The position numbers and the translations under genes were made by a program. A stretch of 64,000 nt of DNA from DYIU01 sp038326775 (GTDB lineage Bacteria > Actinomycetota > Geothermincolia > Fen-727 > Anoxymicrobiaceae), in NCBI GenBank assembly GCA_038326775.1, contig JBBQKJ010000002.1, forward strand, positions 68,016 through 132,015. The letters run 5' to 3'. Each line of letters opens with the position of its first letter. Position 1 is the stretch's first letter. Below are positions 54,720 to 63,947 of this stretch, piece after piece. The notes under the pieces were generated by a model, which saw only the letters and a program-made list of their open reading frames with translations, made no database searches and was not told where the DNA came from.

Positions 54720-55364
54720 ATGGCGATCATCAACCAGGAGGAACTCCTGAAAGGCGGGCTGGATCGAGCGGTGGAGCTGATGGCAGTCGCCGCCAACACC
54801 GCGATGATGTTCGGGAAGAAGAAGCTGAAGATCGTAAGCGTGGGACCCGAGGAGTTCGAGGATCTTTCGGGATTCTGCGAAGGCATAGCCGGCCTCTCGC
54901 CCCTGGCGGACAGGGACGGCAGGAGCTTCGCCGACCTGGCGAAGGAGGATGCGCGGGCCTTGCTCATCGGGGCCGATCGCAAGTCGGTCTACAACTTCGA
55001 CTGCGGTGCCTGCGGGTACGCCACCTGTGCCGAGCTTAACCGCGCCGGGTTGGTCGAGGGCATCGTGGCCAATGGGCCCTGTTGCCATTTCGCGGTCTAC
55101 GACATGCACATGGCGGCGATGGCCGCGGCGGCCGCCGCCTGGCGCATGGGGCTTCACTGCCGTGTTTTCCAGACTGTTGGAACCGCGGCAACCGCGTGCG
55201 AGTTCATCACCGACATCGACTTCAGTGTCGGGGTGGGGGTAAGCTACCAGCAAATCGATCCATTCTTCGATCGCCACAAGTACTGGACTGATGAGGAGTG
55301 GAAGGAGAAGTTCGCCAGGGATTTCCCATCCTTCGCACGCAGATTCATTGGAGCCGTGGAATAG
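54720..55364 (+). CDS. DUF2148 ferredoxin-like protein (copy 2)
   Basis: This 214-residue paralogue has FDCGACGYATCAELNRAG (C-x2-C-x4-C), GPCCHFAVYDMH and a C-terminal VGVGVSYQQIDPFFDRH. Compared with copy 1 the cysteine positions are kept. Two adjacent copies suggest a heterodimer; this is inference. ATG 54720 follows GAGGAGG. It leads into the acyl-CoA ligase gene. Confidence 0.82.
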   Translation: MAIINQEELLKGGLDRAVELMAVAANTAMMFGKKKLKIVSVGPEEFEDLSGFCEGIAGLSPLADRDGRSFADLAKEDARALLIGADRKSVYNFDCGACGYATCAELNRAGLVEGIVANGPCCHFAVYDMHMAAMAAAAAAWRMGLHCRVFQTVGTAATACEFITDIDFSVGVGVSYQQIDPFFDRHKYWTDEEWKEKFARDFPSFARRFIGAVE

Positions 55365-55401
55365 TTTTGCCGGATAACCGCAGCGGGAAAGGAGACTCCA
55401 A

Positions 55402-57012
55402 ATGGCTGAAGGAAACCCTGCGCTGCTTTCCAACATCCTGGAAACCAGGGTCGACGAAAAGCCCGACACCGTAGGCATCATATTCGAAAACGGAGGCCTG
55501 TATCCGGATGAGCTGATCACCTACAGGAAGATGCTGTCGAACTCCATCAAACTCGCCATAGGCCTTCGCGAGCTGGGGTTTAAGAAGGGGGACAAGCTGG
55601 CCCTGGTCATGCGCAATCACCCGGAGGTGCTTTATTCATTCATCGCCTCGACCCTGACCGGCATCGTGGCGGTTCCGATAGACCCCCGCTCCAGGGGCGA
55701 CAAGCTCACTTACCAGCTCACCGATTCCGACTCCAGGGGCGTGATAACCACCGCCGACCTTCTCCCCGACGTGGAGGCCGCGATCAAGGGCGCTCCAGAT
55801 GTTCAGAAGGTCATCCTGAACCTGAAGCCCGACGCGGACCCCGGGCTGAAGGACACATGCGTCACGGTCCAGGAGATGCTCCAGGGGCCGGAAGCCCTGA
55901 GCCTTCCAGACCGCATCGACGACCCCAACCTGCCCTTCGAGATAATCTACACCTCCGGGGTGATGGGGAACCCCAAGGGCGTACAGATAAAGTCCTCCAG
56001 GACCTTGATGTATGTCGTGCTGGCGAAGATGGTGTGGAAGTACACGCCGGAGGACATCCCCTACACGGGCCTGTCGCTCACCCACGGAAACGCCCAGGCC
56101 GTGACCATGATGCCCGCCCTGGCGGTAGGCATCCCCGCGGTTATCGGGCAGCGCTTCTCGAAGAGCCGGATCTGGGACATATGCCGCAAGTACGGCTGCA
56201 CGACCTTTTCCCTGCTGGGGGGGATGATGGCCGGCATCTATAACGAGCCACAGAAGCCGGACGATGCCGACAACCCGGTGAAGGTCGTTATCTCGGCGGG
56301 GACTCCCCTGCCTATATGGGAGGCCTTTGAGAAGCGTTTCAACGCGCAGATCCTGGAATGGTACGGAGCGGTGGAGGGAGGGTTCGCCTTCAAGCCCATC
56401 GGCGAGGGCCCCATCGGCTCCTTCGGGAAACCTATCGAGGGCGTCATGGAGATGCAGGTGGTCGACGAGAACGACAACGAGGTGGCCGGCGGGGCCTCCG
56501 GTGAGCTGATATGCCGCCAGGCCGGCACAAACGCGGAAGTGGATTACTACGGCAAGCCCAAGGCTTCAGCTGACAAGACACGGGGAGGCTGGCTGCGCAC
56601 CGGGGACGTGGTCCACCGCGACGAGGAGGGGTGGCTGTTCTTCGACTACCGCAAGGGCACCGCCTTGAGGAGGTCGGGGGATTTCATCAAGCCGGAGTAC
56701 GTGGAAAAGGTGATTGGCGAGCACCCCGACGTGTCAGAGGTCTGCGTCTACGGCATTCCCGCTTCCTCCGGCGCGCCGGGCGAGAGCGACCTGGTCGCGG
56801 CCGTGACCCCATTTCCCGGAAAGGTGCTCGACCCGGCTTCCGTCTTCGAGGCCGCCGTCGCCGGGTTGGAGCGCAACGCCGTTCCCAGCTATGTCCAGAT
56901 GGTGGAAGAGATACCAAAGAGCCCGTCCGAGAAATACCTTGACCGGATATTGAAGGAGCAGTTCTCGCCGGAGGCGGACAACGTCTACAGGCTCGAGGAT
57001 TACGCATCCTAG
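55402..57012 (+). CDS. AMP-dependent acyl-CoA ligase
   Basis: The 536-residue ANL-family enzyme activates a carboxylic acid with ATP to an acyl-AMP, then makes the CoA thioester. The P-loop is IIYTSGVMGNPKGVQIK, with Val-Met in place of the usual Thr-Thr. The motif LEWYGAVEGG and the A7-type WLRTGDVVHRDEEGW are clear. The C-terminal catalytic lysine is in KSPSEKYLDRIL. The substrate is unknown; operon partners point to a fatty or other acyl acid. ATG 55402 follows AAAGGAG. Confidence 0.9.
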   Translation: MAEGNPALLSNILETRVDEKPDTVGIIFENGGLYPDELITYRKMLSNSIKLAIGLRELGFKKGDKLALVMRNHPEVLYSFIASTLTGIVAVPIDPRSRGDKLTYQLTDSDSRGVITTADLLPDVEAAIKGAPDVQKVILNLKPDADPGLKDTCVTVQEMLQGPEALSLPDRIDDPNLPFEIIYTSGVMGNPKGVQIKSSRTLMYVVLAKMVWKYTPEDIPYTGLSLTHGNAQAVTMMPALAVGIPAVIGQRFSKSRIWDICRKYGCTTFSLLGGMMAGIYNEPQKPDDADNPVKVVISAGTPLPIWEAFEKRFNAQILEWYGAVEGGFAFKPIGEGPIGSFGKPIEGVMEMQVVDENDNEVAGGASGELICRQAGTNAEVDYYGKPKASADKTRGGWLRTGDVVHRDEEGWLFFDYRKGTALRRSGDFIKPEYVEKVIGEHPDVSEVCVYGIPASSGAPGESDLVAAVTPFPGKVLDPASVFEAAVAGLERNAVPSYVQMVEEIPKSPSEKYLDRILKEQFSPEADNVYRLEDYAS

Positions 57013-57048
57013 AGCGGCGCGGCGGTCCGTCGTGGGAATGGAAAGGAG

Positions 57049-58296
57049 ATGGTAGACGTGGCGGCCCCTTACCTGGACTTGAACCTGAAGCTCGACCGTA
57101 CCCAGGAAATGCAGAGAGACATGGTGCACGAGTTCGCCCGGGACGTGCTGCGGCCCGTGAGCCTGGAGCTGGACAAGCTCGACCCCGAAGATGTGATAGC
57201 CAGGGATTCCATCCTGTGGGACGCCTTGAAAAAGGGATATGAAATCGGCCTCCACAAGATACTTATCCCGGAGATCTACGGAGGGGGCGGCTTCTCTCCC
57301 TTAGAGGTGCACATGCTTTTTGAGGAGATCGGCTGGGGGAGCGTCGATTTCTGGATAGCCTTCGGCGTGGCCTGCTTCCCCGCTTTCCTCGCGAGCATGG
57401 TGCCCACCAAATACCTGGTCGACAATTTCATCGTCCCCTTCTGCGAGGACAAGGAGGCCAGCATCATCGGCTGCTGGGCCATAACGGAACCCGATCACGG
57501 CTCCGATACGCTCGCTCCCTTCACCGAGCAGTTCTCCAAGCCGGAATGCGCCGGTTCGGTGCGGGCAAAGCTGGACGGAGATGAATGGGTCATCAACGGG
57601 ACCAAGGCCGCGTGGGTGTCGATGGGGACCGTCGCGACCCAGGCGGCGGTGTACCTCACTATCGATCCCGAGATGGGGATGGCCGGGGGAGGGATCTGCA
57701 TCGTCCCGCTTGACCTTCCCGGGGTGAGCAGGGGCAAGCCCCTGAACAAGCTCGGCCAGCGGGCGCTCAACCAGGGCGAGATCTACTTCGACGACGTGCG
57801 GGTGCCCAGGGACAACATGCTGGTGGACCAGGAATCCTACGAAGCCCTGTTGGACATAACGCTTGCCACGGCAAACGCGAGCATGGGCGCGGCCTTTACC
57901 GGGTTGGCGCGCGCCTGTTTCGAGGAAGCCGTGGCATACTGCAAGGAGCGGGTCCAGGGTGGCAAGAAGCTCATCGAGCACCAGATGGTACAGTTCAAGC
58001 TCTTCCATATGTTCAAGCTCGTGGAGGCCAGCAGGGCTTTGTCGCGGGCGGCAATGGAGTTCAACTTTTCCACCAACCCGCCGTATACCCAGTACTCCAT
58101 CGCTTCCAAGATCTTTTGCACGCAGGCCGCTTTCGAAGTGGCAAATGAGGCGGTCCAGCTCTTCGGAGGGCACGGAGTCTCCAAGGAATCGACAATAGAG
58201 AAGTTCTTCCGTGACGCGAGAGCGGGCATGATAGAGGACGGGTCCAACGACTTCCTGGCGCTCGTGGCCGCCGAGGCCGTCCTCAAAGAATTCTAG
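57049..58296 (+). CDS. Acyl-CoA dehydrogenase
   Basis: The 415-residue FAD enzyme introduces the alpha-beta double bond in acyl-CoA and passes electrons to an electron-transfer flavoprotein. Three-domain layout: N-terminal helices (1-130), the FAD-binding beta domain with CWAITEPDHGSD (about 144-155) and a C-terminal helical domain with EVANEAVQLFGGHGVSKE and the catalytic region ARAGMIEDGSNDFL. The start is ATG 57049, directly after AAAGGAG; GTG 57058 has better spacing (9). Confidence 0.92.
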   Translation: MVDVAAPYLDLNLKLDRTQEMQRDMVHEFARDVLRPVSLELDKLDPEDVIARDSILWDALKKGYEIGLHKILIPEIYGGGGFSPLEVHMLFEEIGWGSVDFWIAFGVACFPAFLASMVPTKYLVDNFIVPFCEDKEASIIGCWAITEPDHGSDTLAPFTEQFSKPECAGSVRAKLDGDEWVINGTKAAWVSMGTVATQAAVYLTIDPEMGMAGGGICIVPLDLPGVSRGKPLNKLGQRALNQGEIYFDDVRVPRDNMLVDQESYEALLDITLATANASMGAAFTGLARACFEEAVAYCKERVQGGKKLIEHQMVQFKLFHMFKLVEASRALSRAAMEFNFSTNPPYTQYSIASKIFCTQAAFEVANEAVQLFGGHGVSKESTIEKFFRDARAGMIEDGSNDFLALVAAEAVLKEF

Positions 58297-58345
58297 CGAG
58301 CAAGAGACGCGGCACCTGAAGAAAGCAAGGAGGTCGTCAAGGACA

Positions 58346-59581
58346 GTGGATGATGTATACGTGATCGGGGTAGGGACCACCAGGTTCGCCAAGCATTTCG
58401 ACAGCTCCGTAAAAGCCCTCGCCGCGGAGGCCGTGGAAAAGACCCTGGCTGACGCCGGCCTTGTCGCGAAGGACCTCGAGGCTGCCTATGTCTCAAACAC
58501 GTTCTGGGGCATGTTCGCGGACCAGCACTCCATCAGGGGCCAGGTCATGCTCCGGGCCATGGGGATAGACGCCATACCCATTGTGAACACGGAGAACGCG
58601 TGCGCGGGGGCTTCCACGGCCGTCCATCTTGCCTGTACGGCGATAAGAGCGGGGATGTACGACGTGGTCATGGCGGTGGGGTCTGAGAAGATAACCCACG
58701 AGGACAGGATGCTTTCGCTCAAGTCCTATGCCACCTGCCTGGACGTGGAGGAGTTTGACAAACACATCCAGGGTTTCATGGCCCTGAGCGAGTCATTGAA
58801 CCTGGATATCCCGGATACGGGAGCGCCCGGCGAAGGAAGGTCGGTGTTCATGGACCTCTACGCGGTGGGCGCCCGCTGGCACATGGCCAGGTACGGGTCC
58901 ACACAGAGGCAGCTGGCGGTGATCGCCTCCAAGAACCATCTCCACAGCTCCATGAACCCGAACGCCCAGTACCAGGTGAAGATGAGCGTCGAAGAGGTCC
59001 TGGCCGACAAGCTCATAGCCTATCCGTTGACACGCGCCATGTGCGCTCCCGTTGGAGATGGAGCGGCAGGCGCCATCCTCTGCTCCTCCGCCTACTTGAA
59101 GAAGCTCGACGGTGCGAGGCCGGTCAAGGTCAGGGCCTCGGTGCTCGCGTCCGGACGAGAGCGAGACATAGACGACGAAGACATTGGCGTGCGCCTCTCG
59201 CGGAGCGCCTACGAGAGGTCCGGCCTGGGGCCGGAAGACATCCATACCGCCGAGGTCCATGACGCGACCGCTTACGGAGAGCTCCACCAGGCTGAGGCCC
59301 TCGGCTTCTGCCCGGAAGGGGACGGCGGCGTCCTCGCGGAGTCGGGCGCGACCACCCTGGGGGGAAGGATCCCCCTCAACACCTCCGGGGGCCTGGAATG
59401 CCGGGGCCATCCCATCGGCGCGTCAGGCCTGGCCCAGGTGCACGAGGTCGTTACCCAGGTCAGGGGAGAGGCGGGGGCGCGCCAGGTGGAGGGCGCGCGT
59501 ATCGGCATGACCGAAAATGGTGGAGGGAATATCGGGGTGGAGGAAGCCGCGATGGCTATTCACATATTTGAAAAGGTTTGA
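58346..59581 (+). CDS. Thiolase (SCP2-thiolase type)
   Basis: The 411 residues have the thiolase fold with nucleophile Cys in NTENACAGASTAVHLA, HDATAYGELHQAEALG, and GHPIGASGLAQVHEV near the C-terminus. Such enzymes cleave 3-ketoacyl-CoA or condense acyl-CoAs. Many SCP2-type thiolases are paired with a DUF35 protein, but none lies beside it here. GTG 58346 follows AAGGAGG. It is the last gene of the operon before a hairpin terminator. Confidence 0.87.
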   Translation: MDDVYVIGVGTTRFAKHFDSSVKALAAEAVEKTLADAGLVAKDLEAAYVSNTFWGMFADQHSIRGQVMLRAMGIDAIPIVNTENACAGASTAVHLACTAIRAGMYDVVMAVGSEKITHEDRMLSLKSYATCLDVEEFDKHIQGFMALSESLNLDIPDTGAPGEGRSVFMDLYAVGARWHMARYGSTQRQLAVIASKNHLHSSMNPNAQYQVKMSVEEVLADKLIAYPLTRAMCAPVGDGAAGAILCSSAYLKKLDGARPVKVRASVLASGRERDIDDEDIGVRLSRSAYERSGLGPEDIHTAEVHDATAYGELHQAEALGFCPEGDGGVLAESGATTLGGRIPLNTSGGLECRGHPIGASGLAQVHEVVTQVRGEAGARQVEGARIGMTENGGGNIGVEEAAMAIHIFEKV

Positions 59582-59605
59582 GGAAGACCTAGGTCTCCAC
59601 GTAAA

Positions 59606-59631
59606 GAGCCGGGGCTGAAGAGCCCCGGCTC
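59606..59631. terminator. Hairpin between two convergent thiolase genes
   Basis: GAGCCGGGGCT-GAAG-AGCCCCGGCTC is an 11-bp perfect stem with a 4-base loop. There is no T-tract; being symmetric it could serve both converging transcripts. Confidence 0.6.
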
Positions 59632-59662
59632 AAGTCGTCACAAGCGTTATGTTCGGGCCGCG

Positions 59663-60859
59663 TCAGATCTTCTCGATGATGATCGTGCCGCCCTGGCCGC
59701 CGCCGCCGCAGAGCGTCGCCGCGCCGTACTTGCCGCCCTCCTGCTGGAGGATGCGGGCGAGCGTGCCGGTCAGGCGGGGGCCGGAGGCCGCGAGCGGGTG
59801 TCCGATGGCCACGGCTCCGCCCTTCACGTTGACCCTGTCAGGGTCAATGCCCAGCTCGTTGATAGCGTAGAGCGGAACGATCGAGAACGCCTCGTTTATC
59901 TCCCAGAAGTCGATATCCTTTACGCTCATCCCGACTTTCTCGAGCGCCTTCTTGCTGGCCGGAACCGGGCCAGCTCCCATTATGCTGGGGTCAACGCCCG
60001 CCCATCCCATGGAGATGACCCTGGCCAACGGCTCGAGGCCCATCTTCTTCGCCTTCTCATCGCTCATCAAAAGCACCGAGGAACACCCGGCATTGAGCGG
60101 TGAAGAGTTGCCGGCGGTTATCTGCCCTTCGGGGTTGAACGCGGGCTTCAACCCGGCGAGGCCCTCCATGGTGGTGTCGCCCCGGATTGAGAGGTCGTTC
60201 TCGACCTTGAGCATCGAGCCGTCCTCCTGCTCCACCTCGAGCGGCAGGATCTCGTCCTTGAAGTAGCCCGCCTCGATGGCCGCCGACGCCTTCTTGTGGC
60301 TGCCCAGCGACCACTCGTCCATCTGCTCGCGGGTGACGTCGGTCATCGACCAGAGCTTCTCGGCTGTAAGCCCCATCGACAGCGCGGTCTGCAGGTCGTA
60401 CTTGCCGAGGCTGGGGTCGGAGAAGAACCTGGGGCTGACCATCATCAGGTCCGGGTTAAACCTCGCGTCCAGGGGGACGTGGGTCATGTGCTCCATGCCG
60501 CTGGCGAAGCAGACATCCGAGTAACCGAGCATTATCTCCATGGAGCACTGGTGAACAGCGCTCATTCCGGAGATGCAGACCCTGTCGATAGATTGGGCGG
60601 GGACCTCGAAAGGAAGCCCGGCCAGCATGACGACGGTGCGGCCGCCCATGAGGAAGTTCTCCCTCATCTGGAGCGAGCACCCGGTGATCATGTCGCCGAT
60701 CTCCAACGGGTCGACGTTGTTCCTCTTGATGAGCTCGATTATTACGCTCGCGAGGGCTTCGTCCATCCTCTGCTTGTTGTAGGCGTCGCGCTCGGGCTGG
60801 GCCGGGCGAGACCTCGAAAACGGAACCCGTAGCGAATCGACTATCACAGCGTCTGCCAT
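59663..60859 (-). CDS. Acetyl-CoA acetyltransferase (thiolase, FadA type)
   Basis: The 398-residue thiolase has nucleophile Cys in DRVCISGMSAVHQ, the catalytic region NEAFSIVPLYAINELG, the histidine GGAVAIGHPLAASGPR and CGGGGQGGTIIIEKI at the C-terminus. It differs from the thiolase at 58346, being the biosynthetic/degradative AcAT type. ATG 60859 follows AAGGAGG; the frame also extends to 60874. It is on the opposite strand to the operon but probably serves the same pathway. Confidence 0.94.
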   Translation of the reverse strand: MADAVIVDSLRVPFSRSRPAQPERDAYNKQRMDEALASVIIELIKRNNVDPLEIGDMITGCSLQMRENFLMGGRTVVMLAGLPFEVPAQSIDRVCISGMSAVHQCSMEIMLGYSDVCFASGMEHMTHVPLDARFNPDLMMVSPRFFSDPSLGKYDLQTALSMGLTAEKLWSMTDVTREQMDEWSLGSHKKASAAIEAGYFKDEILPLEVEQEDGSMLKVENDLSIRGDTTMEGLAGLKPAFNPEGQITAGNSSPLNAGCSSVLLMSDEKAKKMGLEPLARVISMGWAGVDPSIMGAGPVPASKKALEKVGMSVKDIDFWEINEAFSIVPLYAINELGIDPDRVNVKGGAVAIGHPLAASGPRLTGTLARILQQEGGKYGAATLCGGGGQGGTIIIEKI

Positions 60860-61145
60860 TGCTACCTCCTTCATAAGCTTACTGTCCGGGTGCCTATTCT
60901 ACAGCAGTGAGGCTGCCCGATAAACCAGGCGGCATGCCCCATCCTTATTAGGCCTCCGGCCGGCAGGCGGCAGACGGGGGACCGAACGGCCACCCGCTCC
61001 CGCCGGAAAGCCAACCAGACCACCGCGGGCGCTTCACACTGCGGGAGGCCGCTAAATGGTACCGATGACTTATCTCGCTCGGGCCCCGCCGACCCGATGC
61101 AATCTCTGAGCGTCGTTGAGGAAACGAAAAGAAAGGGTCATCAAG

Positions 61146-63191
61146 TTGAAAAGATCGAAGCTTCCCCCGCCACGAAAGCCCCGCGGGACCGCACGCTCGA
61201 GAGTCACCGTCGCGATGTCGGTATGCCTCCTGGCGTTCGCCACCCTGGGCGTGCTGCCCGGCGCGAACCCGCTCCGCGGCGAGGCCGCCGCCGCCGACCA
61301 GCCCTCTCCGATAGCAGCCCGCTTCGGAGTCAACCAGCCCCACATCAAGCTCAGTGACCCCGCGACCATGGAGAGGGTATTCTCGGAAATGGCCGCCGCC
61401 GGAATAGGCTGGGCGCGAATCGACTTCGCCTGGCCCGACCTCGAGCCGACAAGGGGGAAATGGGAGTTCGCGGGGGCCGACCTGGCGGTCGCGAATGCGC
61501 GGAGCCACGGTATCAAGCTGCTGGGGATCCTTGGCTGCGCTCCCACCTGGGCCAGCGGCGGGTTCTGGTTCACTTTCCCTCCAACCGACATGGCCGCGTG
61601 GCGCAACTACGTATCCACCGTGTGCTCGCGCTACCGCGGCGTGGTCCCGGCCTGGGAGATATGGAACGAAGAGAACATCCACCAATTCTGGCTGCCCTGG
61701 CCGGACGCCAACGTCTACGTTGCCCTGGCGGCCCAGGCCGCCCCCGCGATTAGGGCGGCCGACCCCGCCGCAAAGGTCGTCATGGGCGGTGTCGCGGGCC
61801 TGGACCCCAACTACCTTGACGCCTGTTTCAAGGCGGGTGTCCTTGAGCACGTGGACGCGGTCGCCTACCACCCGTACGCCGAGACCATGTCTTGGGGGAA
61901 CTACACACCGCAGGAGCCGGGCGCACGCTACATAGTCTCATGGCTACGCAACCAGATAAAGCAGTATACGGCGAAACCCGTCGAGATATGGATAACAGAG
62001 CTGGGGTGGTCCACGTCCACCCCAAGCCCTCCCGGGGTGGACCAGGCTACCCAGGGCATATATATGATGCGAACGTTCATAAACTACGCGGACCTCGGAA
62101 TCGACAGGGTCATTTCCTACAACTTCTGGGACGAGATGAACAACCCTCAAGACATCGGGTACAACTACGGCGTCCTGTCGAACGACTTCTCCCGCAAGCA
62201 GTCGTTCAACTACTTCAAGGTATTCCAGGAGACGTTCGGGCGGGCGGTCAATGCCAGAACGGGCGCCGCGGCGTTCTCATGCTCGAGCCCCGGCTCGCTG
62301 GAGGCGCACTCGTTCGACTTGCCCGACGGGAGCCTGTTGATGGGTGTCTGGAAGGCCGACGACCTCGACGACCGTCTCACCATCACCTTGAACAGCGCCT
62401 CTTACTCCGAGCCGGTTCTTCTGGACGCGGCCACCGGGCAGCGGCAGGCGGCCGCGGGTGTCTCGCGCGGTCCCGACGGCAAGGTAACCATCGCCGGCCT
62501 GGGGGTGGGCAAGCGCCCGGTCATACTCGAGTTCGCGCCCGTGAGTGTGCCCCGCGTCATCAGCGTCGCGCCACCAAGCGGAGCGGTGGGAGCGGAAGCG
62601 ACCATCTCCGGCGCCGGCTTCGGGGCATCGCGCGCGGCCTCCACGGTGAGCTTCGGGGCCACCTTGGCGACCGAGTACACCGCGTGGTCCGCGGACCAGG
62701 TGAAGTGCAGGGTGCCGGCGCTCCAGCCCGGAGCGGTGCAGCTGGCGGTCACCACCGGCGGCGGCACGTCCAACCCCACCCGGTTCACGGTGACAACGCC
62801 CGGGCCCACCGTTGGCTCCATCGCTCCGAAGGCCGCGGTCGAGGGAACCACTTTGAACGAAGTGTGCCTTCTCGGCACGGGCTTCGGTCCCGGGGCAACC
62901 GTCACTCTCGCGGGAAGCGGCTCGACGATTGCGGCAACGAGTGTTAACGTTGCCTCGAGCACGAGGATCACCTGCTCGTTCAGCTTCCAGGTCGGCCAGG
63001 CGCGGAGCTACGACGTGGTGGTCCGCAACGCGGACGGCTGCCAGGGAACGCTGCCCGGTGGCTTCACGGTGAGCGCCGCACAGTGCGGCGCGGGGGGCGC
63101 ACCCGCGGTGCTGGTGCTCGGCCTGGCCATGGGCCTCGTGACCATGGCAGGCCTGTGCCCCGCCAGGAGGAAGCCGCGAAGGCCCGCTTAG
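61146..63191 (+). CDS. Secreted GH39/GH5-like glycoside hydrolase with IPT/TIG domains
   Basis: The 681-residue exported protein has a signal peptide (about 20-50). It is followed by a (beta/alpha)8 glycoside hydrolase (about 55-345) with the likely acid/base Glu175 in WEIWNEEN and nucleophile Glu285 in WITELGW. Two IPT/TIG immunoglobulin-like domains (about 460-540 and 545-630) follow. The C-terminus has a hydrophobic segment (APAVLVLGLAMGLVTMAGL) and a basic tail, so it is anchored to the membrane. TTG 61146 has AAAGGG nine bases upstream; the frame is open from 61116. Substrate unknown. Confidence 0.85.
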   Translation: MKRSKLPPPRKPRGTARSRVTVAMSVCLLAFATLGVLPGANPLRGEAAAADQPSPIAARFGVNQPHIKLSDPATMERVFSEMAAAGIGWARIDFAWPDLEPTRGKWEFAGADLAVANARSHGIKLLGILGCAPTWASGGFWFTFPPTDMAAWRNYVSTVCSRYRGVVPAWEIWNEENIHQFWLPWPDANVYVALAAQAAPAIRAADPAAKVVMGGVAGLDPNYLDACFKAGVLEHVDAVAYHPYAETMSWGNYTPQEPGARYIVSWLRNQIKQYTAKPVEIWITELGWSTSTPSPPGVDQATQGIYMMRTFINYADLGIDRVISYNFWDEMNNPQDIGYNYGVLSNDFSRKQSFNYFKVFQETFGRAVNARTGAAAFSCSSPGSLEAHSFDLPDGSLLMGVWKADDLDDRLTITLNSASYSEPVLLDAATGQRQAAAGVSRGPDGKVTIAGLGVGKRPVILEFAPVSVPRVISVAPPSGAVGAEATISGAGFGASRAASTVSFGATLATEYTAWSADQVKCRVPALQPGAVQLAVTTGGGTSNPTRFTVTTPGPTVGSIAPKAAVEGTTLNEVCLLGTGFGPGATVTLAGSGSTIAATSVNVASSTRITCSFSFQVGQARSYDVVVRNADGCQGTLPGGFTVSAAQCGAGGAPAVLVLGLAMGLVTMAGLCPARRKPRRPA

Positions 63192-63200
63192 TGGGAGGCT

Positions 63201-63947
63201 ATGCATCCGGTCCTGTTCAGAATAGGGGACTTTCCCGTGTACTCCTACGGGGTCATGCTCTTCGTGGCGCTGCTCGCGGGGACCTTCGTCGCGGGCCGCG
63301 AGCTCGCCAGGAGAAACGTTGAACGCGCTCCACTGTACATGCTGGTCGCGGTCATTGCGCTCTCGGGCCTCGTGGGCTCGCGCGTTTTCTACGCGCTGGG
63401 CCACCTGTCGGAGTTCTCCGGCCACTGGACCAGGCTCTTCGATATCAACACGGTGGGGCTGGTCTACTACGGCGGCCTGCTGTTCGCTTTACCCGCGGCG
63501 GTGATCGCCATCAGGATACTGAAGATGCCGACGAGCGTGACCTTGGGCGCCATCGGGCTCGCCTTGCCGCTCTCGCTCGGCATCGCCAGGTTAGGATGCT
63601 TCCTGAACGGTTGCTGCGGCGGCAAGCCGAGCGGGCTTCCCTGGGCGGTCACGTTCCCCGGGACCCCCACGTCCGTTCACCCCACCCAGCTCTACGAGGC
63701 CGTGCTCGACATCGTGCTGTTCGCGGCACTTCTGCTCGTGGGGACACGCTTCCTCGAAGGGTGGGAACTCCTGCTCTGCTCGCTCGCGGGCTACGCGCTC
63801 ATACGCTTCTTCATGGAGTTCTTCCGCCTTCACGCCAACCCGCGCGCGGGGCTCTTCTTCCAGCTGTTCAGCGTGGCCGTGTTCGTGGCCTGCGCCGTCG
63901 CCCTCGTGGTAATTCATCCTGGGGTCAGGCACCCGGACATGAAATAA
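63201..63947 (+). CDS. lgt: Prolipoprotein diacylglyceryl transferase
   Basis: Lgt transfers a diacylglycerol from phosphatidylglycerol to the lipobox cysteine of prolipoproteins. The 248 residues start with MHPVLFRIGDFPVYSYGVM, have about seven transmembrane segments, the signature GIARLGCFLNGCCGG and HPTQLYEAVLD. Window lipoproteins (35747, 41484) are its likely substrates. ATG 63201 follows GGGAGG, only 9 bp after the hydrolase gene. Confidence 0.96.
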   Translation: MHPVLFRIGDFPVYSYGVMLFVALLAGTFVAGRELARRNVERAPLYMLVAVIALSGLVGSRVFYALGHLSEFSGHWTRLFDINTVGLVYYGGLLFALPAAVIAIRILKMPTSVTLGAIGLALPLSLGIARLGCFLNGCCGGKPSGLPWAVTFPGTPTSVHPTQLYEAVLDIVLFAALLLVGTRFLEGWELLLCSLAGYALIRFFMEFFRLHANPRAGLFFQLFSVAVFVACAVALVVIHPGVRHPDMK

